From Paraphysoderma sedebokerense (taxonomy: Eukaryota > Blastocladiomycota > Physodermatomycetes > Physodermatales > Physodermataceae), in NCBI GenBank assembly GCA_025602915.1, contig JAHLJZ010000003.1, positions 248,001 through 312,000 of the forward strand: DNA of 64,000 bases, read 5' to 3'. This document shows positions 51,272 through 64,000 of this stretch, in pieces (the first letter of the stretch is position 1; each line of letters opens with the position of its first letter). The notes beneath the pieces were generated by a model. That model saw only the letters and a program-made list of their open reading frames with translations. It had not been told where the DNA came from and ran no database searches. Both the position numbers and the translations under genes were made by a program.

Positions 51272-54200
51272 TTAATTTAGATATACAGGAATGCCATATA
51301 CTACAGGTGCAGCTCCTATTAAATATTTTAATGTGCAGCTATCTCTAGATTGTGATACTGCCTCACAGAGTGAAGAATGCTCAAACTCTTTTACGGTGAC
51401 TTCGTTTTCGTGTTCACCGGGAGATGAATCGGGGGTCAATCCCCACTTTCTAAACATGTTTGAGCTAAATCGGTCAATGTCTTTATCGGTGACATCCCAT
51501 AAGTTTGCTACCAGTGCGGGACTGACGAATCACGAGCCATAATTAGCCGTCGCTCTTGAACATTTGATTGAGAAGGAGCGCCAAAAGTAAAAAGAACTTG
51601 TACGTACCAACCACCAATCATGTAATGCAATGCTGTCCCTGACGGATCAAATTCGCCTGCCGGTCGCAGTGCGCCACTACTGCAACCCAAAAGCAGTGAA
51701 ACCGCACATTTTGATAGCTTCCGTATATGATGACCTTTCACATACTGTTCACCCCCGCCATGACCAAAGTAACTAGCAAATGTCGTCGCTATAGTCAGAA
51801 CGGGATATACTCTATTTGGAGTTGAACTTGACTGGTACATACATAAATAATTCCTTATCTGACAAGCCCTTCAAGAATTCTTGGGAGGTGGGCACCACAC
51901 CAATTGTACCTCCCCAATTCGAAAAGCTGGAATATTATGATGATTACGGTCACCGTGTAAGAGTCAATGTTCTTAACGCGAAATAGAAACTTTACAACAT
52001 ACCTCCCCAAAAAATCTTTGAACTCATTCTCCGTATTCACAAGATCTCCACTCGGATTCAACACATACTGTGTCGAAGTTTTAGTGATTGTGAATCTTCC
52101 CTCTTTTAAAAGCAGCAACTGTTTTCGAAGAAATGAGATAGATGGTAGCCTCGAAACGGAAAATGGCCTGAGGACAGGAATACTCTCCCAAGGTATAACC
52201 TGGAGATATTTGTCGGGAATGAGGACAAGGTGGCTTCCGGTAGATGAGACAGACGTGGTATTAGATGATGCTGGGGAATATTTTTGTACGATTGTTGTAA
52301 GTTCTTCTACGACCTATGTAAGTAAACGAGGTAAGTATGGAAGAAAGCGACAAGCATTATGACATTAACAAATACCTCGTCGAGGTCAATTTCATCAAAC
52401 TCAATAGGATAATCGTTGAATTGATATGAATCTAAAAGGTAATAAATAATATCTTCTATATCGAGCTCTGACAGTGACTGTGCGACCCGGAGGAAACTTG
52501 TAACGATCTCATCATCGAACTCTACAAGTTTCGTCTTTGTCCGACGATTTCCATTGACAACTGTGAATATCAACTTTTGAATTTCAGACTTAAACGATTG
52601 GACTGATTTCGTATCGACTTCTGTATAACTCAGTAATCCCTAATGAAGTTGAGAGGATTGTATATTAACAGGTGATCTTATGCATGTAGCTCTGAGAGAA
52701 GTCGATGCTAAAACGCACCTTGAAACCGCCAAGCCAGGTACTCTCAATCTGAATTAGCAATTGGCGCAGTTGCTCATCTAGTTCCTTTCGCTCTTTCCAC
52801 CAGTTCAACCGTTCCTCTTTGCTCTCGTACTTTTTCCCGTTTTGCGCGGTTGAATTTCCCCGGGAGAGTATATCATTCAACTGGTTCACAGCATTGTGAT
52901 ACGTCAATCCACATTCAGCCCCGTCACGTAGCGCCTGCCGTTGTAGAGGAAGCCGAAGTATAATTGGAGGACCGTGGCAAGTTATTCGACGAAGGTACAA
53001 ATCTTGTCGTTCGATATCAAGTGAAACTGTGCAGACAATCCAGCCATCGGGGATCAGATTCGCTATGGATCGTTCATAGGCAATAGGATCCGATAATTTC
53101 TCTATGTCGTGAAAGTTGCTCTCGTCTAGAGTGAATGTAGTTTCTTTAATCGATAAACCGGTCATGGCAGCCTCTAATCCGTCAATCTCATCTTGATCAT
53201 CTTGATTCTCTCTAGGCCAAGCAAGCTTGCTATTGTTTGCGGTCTCCTCTGTCCTGGTTGACGATTTCCATTCTCGTCGGGAAGTAATAGCATTGGACAC
53301 GTCTATCAAAGCTAAACATGAGCTATCTCAACCATCACTAAGGACTCCAAAAGGATCGAACATACCAAGATAGTACGAAGCCAACCAGGCAGTATCTTCC
53401 GTATCTTTCGTTTTGAAGCAGTATGATTTGAGGAACTGTAGAAAAGCAAGATTTCGAGTCACTTCATAAACAAGTTGAGGTTGTGAACAGTCGAGGGAAG
53501 AATCAAGAGCTTCCAACAATTCCTGTTCAGTAATTATTATCAGTTTCAAAAGGTCAGTTGTATTTTGATTTTTGCCTTGTCGAGTCGTCTTTAAGAATTT
53601 CCTGTGCGGTAACGATAAAACTAAAATACAATCATTTCAGCTCATGCTACGTCATCTAAGGACAAGAAAATAATCATACCAGAATCAAGCGTCAACGAAA
53701 AAGTCGGATGTTCGGTCAATCGTTTCATGATATTCCACACATTCAGCTTCGATGCAGCAGTGTGGTACTCCGACTGGAAAATCAATCAGTTAAGAATCTT
53801 CGTACTATCGAGGTTAACTTGGTACAATATGATACCTTCTCGGGACCCAACAGGTTCACTTCATCGTATTGACGAATAATTTTCTGTGCTTGTTCAAGAT
53901 CCCCTTCGCGTCCGATGATTTTGCCTGATAATAAATAAAAATAAATAAACAATGATTGGTTTTCTGCGTCAATTAGTGAGAACATACCTGTATGACATGA
54001 GATTTCAGCTTCTAAATAAAGCAAAGTGCAACATTCCGCTTTATCTGCAACAACGTTAGTAGTCTGTATGCAGACTTTCAGCTTGTTCGAGGTCGTACCT
54101 TTGGACGATAGCGAAGGCCGCCTGCTTGAACTTCGCTTCCCTTTGGCCGGTGTCGCTCTTCAGTGTTGAAGTCAGATTACATCCAGGTAAAAAAAATAAT

Positions 54201-57200
54201 ATAATTCAGACCACTTACGGAATAATGGCGGATTCTAACTTCAATAGATAATCTGATCTCATAAGCTCTTTCAACATCTTGTCGGCTTCTTTGAATGTAT
54301 CCCTTGCCAATTGAAATACTTCCTGCTTTTCATGCATCAACGCAAACTTCATCTGAGTATATGCCTTGAGCTTCTGCGTTTGAATCTGCATTGTTCTGTG
54401 AGTATATAGAAAATGGAAAGACGACCTAAAAGATTACGAACCTCTCCCTGTGTTTGAACGGCTTTTTCGAGATACTCTTTACCATTATCAAAGTTGCCTC
54501 GTAGATACTCAATCTCGCCGAGATATGTTTCAAACAGGCTTCTGGCCCACTTAGAATGAGACAGCGTTGCTAATTTCAAACCCTGCTGGCAGAAGAATTC
54601 GGCTTCTTTCGCTGATCCTTGTAATAGATGATAATGGGATAGTCTCTCAAGAGACAAAATCAATTGCTAGTAACACGCCGTGATTAATTGAAATCTTCAT
54701 TTAAAAGTGTGCTTGAATATCTCCCAACCTTGATCAGATTCCAATGAGACGTAAGCGGTAGTATATCGTACATACTACTGCTATCAGGGTCATCAGTCGC
54801 CGATGCATTTCCGTCATCATTAGTTGAATGTTGTTTTGTCCATGCTCGGACTATCCGGTCACTGCATTTTGTGAGCAGTCGTAGACACTCCACCGCATAA
54901 GCGATTGCAGTCGTGACCATGCCCTGTACAAACTATTAGCTTTTTACCGAATTATAAGCAGAGAATGCAGGACCACACCTTTTTTAGGGATAAGAAGGAA
55001 TAAGCATGATAAACTGATCCCATTAAAATCAATCGATCTTGTTTTGATATCGGGTCATCTCCATTTGATAATAATTCTTCGTCAAAATTTTCTGCTTTCT
55101 CAAATACAGCCGCGCTATTAAGAACCAACTGTTAATAATGATAACAAGTTGTACCCTGTACTTGAATCCATACCTCTTCTCAACGTTTCCAATTGTGCTT
55201 AGATAGTAGCCGTAAGTGATGTACCAGGATAAATGGACAAAATCATTGCACTCAAAATTATCAAGAATCGATTTTGCATTGCCGAGAGAAACGCCGGCTT
55301 GTCCCGTGTGGCCGAGAGCAAGATAAGCATGAGTGATATTCAGAAATGCTTCAACCGAGTCTACGAAACGAAGTGATGTCGAATTTAGTAGCGTAAAATG
55401 TACTTCTATTTGATTGAAAATAATACCAGAGAATGAACATTGATCCCCTCGGATACCGTTATTAAGTTGCAAAATGAGTTTTGAGGCAGCAATTTGGAGT
55501 ACAGGTAGATCTTGTAATCCGAAGTAATCGATCAAAGCGCCTATTCTGCGTTAAGGAATACTGACGACACAGATATAATCAACTAGAATTAATAAAGAAA
55601 AAGGATACGAATATGTTGATAGGTCGCTTCGACATCCATAAAACGCGACCGTATGTCATTCTCTTCGTCTAGGTCGAATTCACCTACAAAAGGAATCTCG
55701 AATAAGTATATCATATGTATAACTTACTCGAGAATTTGCGTTACCATCGCCTATCATTGGCACACCAAGTAGTAACTTTTTCCATATTTTCATCCCTCGA
55801 GCAAAGGAGGGGACCCCATCGACACCTTGATCGTTCTGAATCATTCCTAAATATGTATGGACAAATGCCAAACAATCCGATCGTAATGACTGTAGAGGAG
55901 TATCTTCGTGCAATTCCTACGTTTCCACATTGTCAGCGATGGCCGGATTAAGACAGACTACATTGACAAGTTACCTCGCCCTGCAAAATCTCAATGGCTT
56001 CTGCACAAACGTCAACACAATCGACATCCTGATCACGCAGCAGACGGCAAATCTTTGCCTTCTCCAACAATATCCTGCAAGTTAAAATATAAATATCGCA
56101 GAACAAGAATCAGCTATAGTAACAGCATGACAAACCTGGCGCGCCTCACGGGATGAACGGTCGATTCCAGCAGACTGAGTAATCTTTCGCAAAGAGCGAT
56201 CTGAATTTGGGAAGAGTTAAATTTACTCTCTGTATTTTCCTGTATACATCGCAGTTCATTTTCCAACGTAATGACTAATTTCATAATTGGGATCGGCTCT
56301 TCCATGTGCTCCATAAAGGTAACGATTGAATCATATTGCCAATCGTGTTCTTCCCGCCGACTGATAGTAATCTTAACATAACGATCGATGAGAGACGGTA
56401 AAACGGAACTCTGATTTCCTATTGGCGAGAATTCACTATCTGGTAATGCATGGACCGCTTGAGCGAAACTGCTCTGGGATGACTGATCTGCCGTAAGCAT
56501 GCAATCTAAAGCTACATGCGTGTACAAGAAAATCAAGATTACCTTCGTCCGATGGCTGCAACTTTGACAAATGCCCAAAATTTCGAAGCGCTTGCTAAGC
56601 TGATAACGACTGTCATTATCGCAGCCCACTGATTTCAGATGATTGTCGAGGATTTCACAGGAACGTTGTAGCGGAAGTTGAGAGCTGTCATAGCGTTTCA
56701 TTTTATATAAAGTGATACCGATATTATAAAATGAATTCGCTATCCAGCGGACTCCCTCATTGTCAAGATATTTTCGGCATAAAGTTACTGCCTGATTCAG
56801 ATATTCATATGCAAGGTCATGACTGTCGACTTTCTCTGGAACAAAGACGATTTTGGCCAGAGCGGTTAACCAATCGATCACAATGCGAGATAACTTGCGC
56901 GATGTTTCGTCATCAATACCACTTTTGTCCTATAAGATGATGTTAGTGATATAACGCTGAGAAGGTTGGGGTAGAAAGATAAGATCGTACTAAAACGTGG
57001 CAGACACAATTGCATAATTGAAGTAAATGTTCGTGTATAATTGATTGGAAGTACGAGTAAGAACAGTTGAAAGGGTTGTCTGGGTCGTCACCGAGAATCT
57101 CAAGCAAAGATATGCAAGACTTCTTAAACAAATCTCCATGTTTAAAAAACTTCAATAACATAATTTGACCATCAGTATCAAACTTTGTCTCCGACGTCAG

Positions 57201-59028
57201 CAGTTGATAGAAGGCAACGACAGACTCTAGACTGTCAGTCAAAGCAGGGTCGACGGCGGAATCTCGAGTTGGGCATTCTGTATGGTAAAGTGAGGCTCCA
57301 TTATTACTGAGATGTATAATTCAATAAGGGATGTATTGCATACCTCGACGTGATAAGCAAATTTCTAGGCGGGCTGTAGCAATTGATAATCTTGCATTGT
57401 GAGTTGCGAAAAATGCACTCATATCTGTCGAAACATTCTCAGCTGTTATTGATAATATGCTGTCATTGATATTGATCACCGCCTCATAATCTTTAATCTA
57501 TAAGTCATGTCAGCCATTGCCGAAGCTCAAATGGAATGAATGCTGAAAGACCTTTCGTGCAAAAGCTGCCCAAACTTCACAAAAATCCACCAACTTCGTC
57601 TTCAACTCCACATCACTACGTAAAGTTTGCATTAGTATTTCAAACACATACTCGTAGAATTTCGATATCGTCGGGGTATTGCTAGGTGAATCTGGAATCC
57701 TTCGGTCAGTCAGATTGATAGGGTCCCGGCCGACGGAAATCTTATACCTATCGTTCTCTCACATGTTAATCCCGCTTTTATCGCTATGTCACATAACGTG
57801 GTAGGGTTGAAATCTGCCGTCTTTGAGTAAACAGAAAGAGAACACTTCCGAAGTTCGAGTAGTTTCACTCTTTCATCGTCTGAACAAAAGGTCAGGTTAG
57901 TGTAAAAGTGGAGGAGAATTTACATACAAATTCCATATCCGTACCATTCTTCGGTTCAACTTTTCCGGCTCCCCGATGTAAAAGACGAAACAGATTCACC
58001 AGTTGTCTGTCGGAGAGCTTGGCGTCTGTTTTTTGTAAATGCAAACACCATTCCATCACATCACCATTTCCGGACGAAATCAGACGTCCTAACTCCTGTA
58101 AATATAAGAAACAGCAAAGGCTTAAGTATCCTATATTTAGAATTCGTACCATTTGTTCATAAACATACCAATATTTGTGTGATGCTCCCAACCTCCACCC
58201 AACACCTGAATGCATTCATCTGGCATGCAAGCACCAAAAGCGTGTATCCGACATCCTCAGAAGCATACTGTAAATCAAAATGAAATATGTCTGTATCAAA
58301 CACATTCTTTTTCACTGACACAGCTTTCGATTTAGATTGATTCGGTAAGTTCTCTTTATCTGGTTTTCGATTTGAAGGAATCTGCCTCTTGAGACCCGAA
58401 GTTGTTGGTGGCTTTGCCATCCTCCGTTCGGGCTTCTCTTTACATTCTGAATGCCCCCTATTGGCAATTTTGACCAGTCGATTCCTAAGAACATTCAGTT
58501 CTTGTAATGCCCGCATGTACTATTTGTGAGACGATAACCATTATGTTAAAGTTGATTTCAGATTTGAAGAAATTCAATCCATACCAGTCCGGCTTCACAA
58601 AGTTTCGTGATTACATTCGACATCACTTTTTCTATTTCTAGCGGTTTCAAGGTAATGTATTTCTCCATAGTTATTATTGCTTCTATAGCAACCATGGCTG
58701 CTTCGAACATGTATTCAACTCGACTCGAAGCCGTAGCAGGGACCGGCCGGACGTTTGATGAATTCGTGGGTGGAAGTTTTGGAATAGATTTCAGTAGGTG
58801 ATTGAGGAATTTCATTGAGGCCGGAAACAAATTATTCGATATTGATTGCATGTCCATTGTGGAAGTTGCCACATTCCGTTTCGTTGAGCGCACTGATTTC
58901 GAGAGGGATGTCGGAACTTTCTTTTGCTGAAAAGGTGCAAGTAGAATTTGCGTGACCTTTTCAGGCAGTTTTGCCGATATCTGAGAAGATTCGGCTAGCA
59001 AAGAAACTAACTCCACCTCGGACGACAT
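51272..59028 (-). CDS. ESP1: Separase (peptidase family C50, Esp1)
   Basis: The largest gene of the window, about 7.8 kb with many short introns, encodes close to 2,000 residues. It starts MSSEVELVSLLAESSQISAK at 59028 and runs through a long helical TPR/ARM-like N-terminus (fragments such as EYLNQAVTLCRKYLDNEGVR, SIFYILTEQCRFKRR). The C-terminal protease holds VSSTGSHLVLIPDKYLQVIP, WESIPVLRPFSVSRLPSISF, SYFGHGGGEQYV with the catalytic His, and LLLGCSSGALRPAGEFDPSG with the catalytic Cys. It closes with the block LKYLIGAAPVVYGIPVYLN. Both catalytic residues are present. Separase cleaves cohesin Scc1 at anaphase onset and licenses centriole disengagement in animals. Exon joins through the middle were not all verified. 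An ACGCGT box lies 93 bp upstream. Confidence 0.94.
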
Positions 59029-59432
59029 TCCGGCGGATTTGAAAGAAATTAATGGAAACGACTGATGAAGAAGTTCCTCAATGGGTTAAGTAACAGGAGT
59101 TCAACCCCGAACAGTTGGACACGCGTTTTGTTTTGAATTTCACAAAAATTAAAAAAAGAATCTATTCAGTGCAAGATGATATTGCCTCCCATTGTTCTAT
59201 GCGCCATATTGACAAAAATAAATAAACACAAAAGGAATGATGATGACTGAAATGCCCTACAAAATGTTCTTCTTCCATGAAATAATTGAGTGATCTATGC
59301 TATGACGGTGACAGTACTTCCATCCAGTATATACAATAAATTAATTAAATTTAGTTAAGTAGGATGTGACTAGATGAAGTTGCAAAAAATGTGTGCAAAA
59401 TATTGTGTGACAAAAAAAACAGAAGTGCGTTT
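59029..59432. other. Region between separase and LPMO-like genes
   Basis: About 400 bp of AT-rich spacer. It contains the separase promoter with ACGCGT at 59121-59126 and the 3' end of the LPMO-like gene. Confidence 0.45.
59121..59126. promoter_or_regulatory. ACGCGT (MCB-like) box upstream of separase
   Basis: ACACGCGTTTTG contains the MBF core ACGCGT about 93 bp before the separase ATG. This suits a cell-cycle-regulated gene; it is inferred. Confidence 0.4.
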
Positions 59433-61381
59433 TTAAGCGCAAATGAAATAATCCTTGGAAAATTCTTTGCATTGCGTGCCAGCTGCGCATTGGAAAACTA
59501 CCCATTTATCTACGAAATGTAAAAAATCAGATAACAGAATTATCATAGAAAAAGATTAATTATCATTAACGTACCCCAATTGCAACGAGCGATGTCAGTT
59601 CCAGTACAAGCCCATTGTCCGTTGACTGAGCAGCTGTCTCCGTTGGAAATGGTGCCAGTGGGAGCAGGAACGTTCGTTCCTTGGGTGGAGGTTGGCCTAG
59701 TAGTACGCGTTCTACGGGTTCGACGAGTTCTAACAGATGTGGTAGGACTTGAAGTCGCGGCAGTGGTGGTAGTCGTGACAGTGGGGCGGACAGAAGTAGT
59801 AACAGTGGTGGTGGGTCTGACAGTGGTAGATCTGACGGTTGTGGTTGTGGAAGTTGAAATGACCGTCGTACGAGTAGTTGTAGTGGTAACACGAGTCGTT
59901 GTGGTGCTTGGTGGTGGTGGTGGTGGGAGCGCATCACAGGTTGTTTGAAATGGGTCATTTGGATTCGAGATTCCTGCATTAAACGAATCAGATTGAGCTC
60001 GACTCACGACAGTAAAGCAAACGCAAGTACCTCTAAGTTCACTAGCACATAGAGCTCCGTTTACACTTAAACTGCAAGACGTTCTAGGATCACAGGCGGC
60101 GTTGATGGGGCGCTTAGACATATTGTCGTCGATGTTACCAAGGCCGTTAGAAGCATAACAGAAGTCACCGAGGTCGGTTCCTCCAAGAAGAAGATCTGAA
60201 TTGATGGCGTTAAATTTCGATAAACTTCATGGTGTCAGGATGGATAACCACATACCAGCTGGAGGACCAGCGGAAACAAAGCAAGGTGGAGCAGCTGCTC
60301 TACCAGATCGATTACAAGTGAGGCCTGTATTTCCTCCGCGAATGTCTAAAACGGCACAACTGTAGTACGGTGATTGAGCGTTACCGACAATTCCGACCCA
60401 TTGGAGAATATATCTACACAATACGCATCAGGAAAGTTAGTGCCCAGTGAATAGATTGTCTAGGCAATGGATTAAAGTGCCCGAGTACCTTCCGTTTTCC
60501 AAATTAGTTGGAATTGTGATGGTTGTGTCAAATCTTTCACGGTCGGCCTCTGTTGTCTGCCATTCGCAGCCAGGTCTTCCATTGCACTAGTATAAATGTT
60601 AGAATCCGTGCTAAGACGACAAATTAGTAAAGGTGACTTACAGGGTGAATACAATCTCCGTATCTGGTCTTTCCAGGACGGGTATCGTGACCGTAACATG
60701 CAGCTTTCAGTACATTGCGCCTATAAGCATCAGCATTTGCTTGCTGGGATTCGGGCACTGTAAATTGGATCGGGGAGGTTAACAAACCACTATTGAATTA
60801 GAAATACTTCTTGGCTTCAGTTTACTTACCAAGTGCCAAGCGGACGAATCCACCACCGTGATTGTTGGAGGTCCAACCGACTTTCAGTTTATCACCTTTG
60901 AGGATGCATTAGATACATTGCTGTATTAGCGGATTGCATCGAATTGCTTTAACATACCAGCTTGGACCGAAGTAACAGGCGGTCTTCCAGAAAAGGGTTC
61001 GCAGGGACCCACAGTGGAACCTCCTGTTTACGTATGTATGTCACCAGAATGAATAGCATTAGTAGCGATTCAGTCAGCGTTTACGCGTTGGAATCGTGTT
61101 GTCTCTTGTGTGTAAGATGCAAGCATACCTCGAGTTGCTTCGGGGTTAAATGGACGAGGACAACTCATCCTAAGGTGTTAGGGAAGATTAGTTAGAAATA
61201 TCCGGATTTAATATTGGGTCTCGATTTGGGAATATTAAGGGATGATGTAAATCCACGCATCCAGTACTGCCAAGGACGATAGACAGAATCATTGTATTAG
61301 GGAAACATACCAGGAGTGAGATTTGACAACTGGTGCAGCTGCCAGCATACATAATGCTACGAAAAGCATGAGGTTTGACAT
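59433..61381 (-). CDS. Secreted LPMO-like protein with CBM19-like chitin-binding tail
   Basis: Multi-exon gene. A signal peptide (MSNLMLFVALCMLAAAPVVK) precedes HSWMSCPRPFNPEATR. Cleavage after VVKS would leave an N-terminal His, as needed for the copper brace of a lytic polysaccharide monooxygenase. The catalytic-type domain is Cys-rich (CEPFSGRPPVTSVQAGDK, VGWTSNNHGGGFVRLALVP, GRYILQWVGIVGNAQSPYYS, CAVLDIRGGNTGLTC), and NHGGG and YILQWV suit the LPMO beta-sandwich. A Thr/Pro linker with long TTTT runs follows, then a C-terminal module (CSVNGQWACTGTDIARCNWD, KWVVFQCAAGTQCKEF) like CBM19. Likely chitin-active and extracellular. Family number not assigned. A minus-strand TATAAAG lies at 61477-61483. 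Confidence 0.7.
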
Positions 61382-62357
61382 TTTGGCTGATGAGTTCATG
61401 TGAAGGGAAAGAGGGTTTTGAACAGTCAAGGCTGGATCGATCAACTCAAGGATGTGACAAGGGGGATGAAATTACTCTTTATAAGATATGGAGTGGAAGC
61501 AAAAGAAATGACGAGGAGGAAGAGGAGGAGGAAGGAGAGAGAAATGCGGGCCGATGGCGTAGGAAGCAAGGAACACTCGGGCAAGAGCTCAGACCCGAGT
61601 GAGGGAGACGTTTCACTGCGAATTCCTCTTTCGGGAAATTAAATTAATATTATATCTCCATAATGGATTGTCCATCTCGGATAAAGTAAAATTTTTATTC
61701 CACTGTTGCCATAAGATCACATAGCATGCTGTCTAACTATATATACTTATAGAGGATTTCCATAACGTCCTTTGAATGGCCTCGCGGCTCGCAGTCGCGA
61801 ATCGCGATCAGCGGATTGACAGTTAAATATGCAGGTTGGTACATGACCATGATTTATGATTATGCAGTTGGGAGTGTGACTAATTGTTCTAGTGGCAATG
61901 GAAAGAGGAAAGAGTAAGCGGATGATGCAGTGATGGCAACAATGTGATGGGCGGATGGAGTGCTGATGAGATGAGGGCGGAGTGATGAGCGTCGGGGGCA
62001 ACCAGTGGGCAACCGGTGGGGAATCTCGGCACCCGGCGTAAATACTGCTGCCGGCAAGTCACGTGCGGCTGGGAAAAGAGGGAACGTTTTCACTTTGTGC
62101 TTTCTTCCCTGTCCGACGACCGATTGTCCTCTAGCCATTCCGCTGACTCTCCCCGCTTTCTTATCCGCACACTCATCTCTGTCCCACCTCCTGAAAGTGT
62201 AACTCTGATAAATAAATATACTCTGTGTCCGCCGTCCTTTTTCCCTTCCCATTCCCTTCCTCCCATCCTCTCATCTCTCCCCTCATCCCTCCCTCTTATC
62301 TTACTCACTGCATCCCCTTATATTTAACCCTGTTCTGTAATCAACGCCAATCTATTA
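61382..62357. other. Divergent intergenic region between LPMO-like and PAQR genes
   Basis: About 975 bp. It holds a minus-strand TATA element (61477-61483), a GAGGAG-rich stretch near 61510-61530 and a CACGTG at 62060-62065. Overlapping short frames here are Arg/Lys- or Ser/Pro-rich artefacts. Confidence 0.4.
61477..61483 (-). promoter_or_regulatory. TATA box of the LPMO-like gene
   Basis: TATAAAG on the minus strand lies about 96 bp upstream of the start at 61381. Confidence 0.4.
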
Positions 62358-63797
62358 ATGTCCGCCTCCAGTTCACCGGAACGCTCGGCTACCTCTGCTG
62401 AATCAACTCAATTGCGGAGAAGGGAACGAGATAACCCCTCCATGAACAAACATTCAGACACTTCCTCGGATGCCAATCCGACCATCCATAAAATTTGCTC
62501 TTCTGGTACATTCTCGCAGTCCCCGACGGACTCAAATGAAACCCTCACGCAGTACTGTTCTCAGCAATGTCCTCACTCTACCAATCCTTCAGTTACAAAG
62601 GGCTATCAGCCAATTAGTTCGAAAAGCCGAAAATTGCGATTGTATGTATTCGTGTTTATAAAAGTATTACTCAAGCAGTCATCCATAAGTGTGTTCTCAT
62701 TCATGTCCTTTTTGCTACAGATATCGCTACGAAGAACTCCCGCCATATCTTCAGGACAATGAACATATTAAAACAGGGTAAAGCCAGTTTCTTACAGATA
62801 TCACTAAATTATTATCAGTATCACTCAAACTTCTATATCGTCATCTTCAGATATCGTGCCAACTATACATATCAAGAATCCTGGCTCAGTATTTTCCGCA
62901 TCCATAATGAAACAGGTGATTATTTATTTCGGATTCAGAATCTCATAGATACTGTGTAATGATGTGTAATCTTTATAGGAAATATCCACACACATCTGCT
63001 CGGCTTTGTGTATTTCATTGGCTTACTTGTGGCATCGATTATGCATCTCCCGCAAGGCGCCGACAAATGGGATCATCTAATCCTAGGATTGTTTTTGCTT
63101 TCCGCTTGTAAATGTTTTTTATTTAGGTGAGTGATAATTCTCAAAATTTCGCCATATCCTGACTACTGACTCGAATTCTGTGATAGTACATTATTTCATA
63201 CCCACTTTTGTAATTCGAAAGATGCGTTCGTCAAATTCGGATGTCTCGATTATGCCGGGATTTCAATACTGATTTGTGGATCTGCCTCAGTCGTTACGTA
63301 CTACGCTTTCTACTGCCACTTTACCTACAGAGCTGTCTGGCTCAGTTTGCTCGTATCCATCAGCAGCGTTGGAATTTTCGGGCCAATGTTTTCAGTCTGG
63401 GCTACACCTAGGTTTAGACTCTGGAGAACCTTAATTTATATTGCTTCTGGTGTACTGAGTGGGTTGCCGGTTCTACACTACTTGATTCAGTTTGGAGTTC
63501 CTGATGTAACCGGTTGGGCATTGTATGGGTGGTTCGTCATGGGATTCACATATATATTCGGCGCCATGGTACTATACACTTTACCTTTCTTTCCACTAAT
63601 AGCGTAGCTTGGCTAATCACATAACTATTTAGATTTACGCTTTTAAGATACCCGAATGTTTTGCCCCCGGAAAGTTTGATTTCATCGGCCACTCTCATCA
63701 ATGGTGGCACATCTGTGTTGTTGCTGCTGCTTACGTTCATTACATTTCGTCGGTCGAATTACTCTCCTGGCGCTTAACACAGGGTTGTCCTGTTTAA
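62358..63797 (+). CDS. PAQR/ADIPOR-family seven-TM membrane protein (Izh/hemolysin III)
   Basis: Several exons. A Ser/Thr-rich cytosolic N-terminus ([20 protein letters not shown]) precedes the signature: [99 protein letters not shown], and finally [20 protein letters not shown] and [26 protein letters not shown]-like and HSHQWWH carry the zinc-binding His residues of the family. An intron with donor GTACTA joins FGAM to IYAFKIPEC. Yeast Izh proteins act in zinc and lipid homeostasis; animal ADIPORs have ceramidase activity. No ligand can be deduced. Confidence 0.93.
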
Positions 63798-64000
63798 ATT
63801 CTTTAACTTACCCCACAAGTTAGAATTGTTCAGATCGCCTTATTTGTAGAATATTATGTGATTTACGTGTACATTAAAATAATCAAAAAATCGTATGGAC
63901 GAAATGGACGGGATCGCTACAATTATTGATTGAAATTTGTCATAATATTCTTTCCATTTCAATATACAGTTATCCTTCTAATCTACATACTTTTCGATAC

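Noticed and set aside
59580-59948. 122-residue plus-strand frame of Val/Thr repeats
   Set aside because: Shadow of the Thr-rich linker of the LPMO-like gene.

Overview
This window comes from an intron-rich, gene-dense nuclear genome of an early-diverging, most likely zoosporic (flagellated) fungus. Fungal character is shown by a fungal-type EF-hand MscS channel, Vts1/Smaug, Efm7-type methyltransferase, Vma12, a Pry-like CAP protein and a secreted protein with a CBM19-like chitin-binding tail. Flagellar ancestry is shown by PACRG, a doublet-microtubule inner-junction protein, with a PTPDC1-type phosphatase and a SAM-domain kinesin-13 (KIF24-like) in support. A canonical E2F factor also fits a lineage branching before Dikarya. 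I cannot place it in a phylum. Introns are mostly 45-100 nt, with GT..AG ends and in-frame joins that I checked by hand for most genes.

Layout, left to right: a four-RRM/RS-tail RNA-binding protein (-) and the spliceosome factor YJU2 (+) share a divergent promoter. Then come an EVI5/Gyp5-like RabGAP (+), ribosomal protein uL23 (-), a secreted CAP protein (+), ribosomal protein eL29 (+), the proteasome chaperone gankyrin/Nas6 (+), Vts1 (+), a dTDP-glucose 4,6-dehydratase (+), kinesin-13 (-), an MscS channel (+), PACRG (-), an orphan protein (-), an F-box/WD40 protein (-) and a class II DYRK kinase (-). The right half holds E2F (+), Efm7 (+), the PTPDC1-like phosphatase (+), eIF3l (+), a bHLH factor (-), Vma12/TMEM199 (+), a Ser/Gln-rich coiled-coil protein (-), PIG-H (+), an unrecognised small gene (+), ATP synthase subunit k (-), separase (-, about 7.8 kb), an LPMO-like secreted protein (-) and a PAQR membrane receptor (+).

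This is mainly housekeeping sequence: splicing, translation, proteasome assembly, cell cycle (E2F, separase, DYRK, F-box), membrane traffic and GPI synthesis. There is no metabolic cluster, defence island or CRISPR array. The only mobile DNA I can support is a pair of short, decayed Ty1/copia reverse-transcriptase fragments. They lie as an inverted repeat inside the first intron of PIG-H.

The strongest unlisted signal is a recurrent extended E-box, GGTCACGTGT or close variants, upstream of uL23, eL29, eIF3l, YJU2 and E2F. The bHLH factor in the same window carries the H-E-R basic-region residues that read CACGTG. I found no convincing wholly new biological system.
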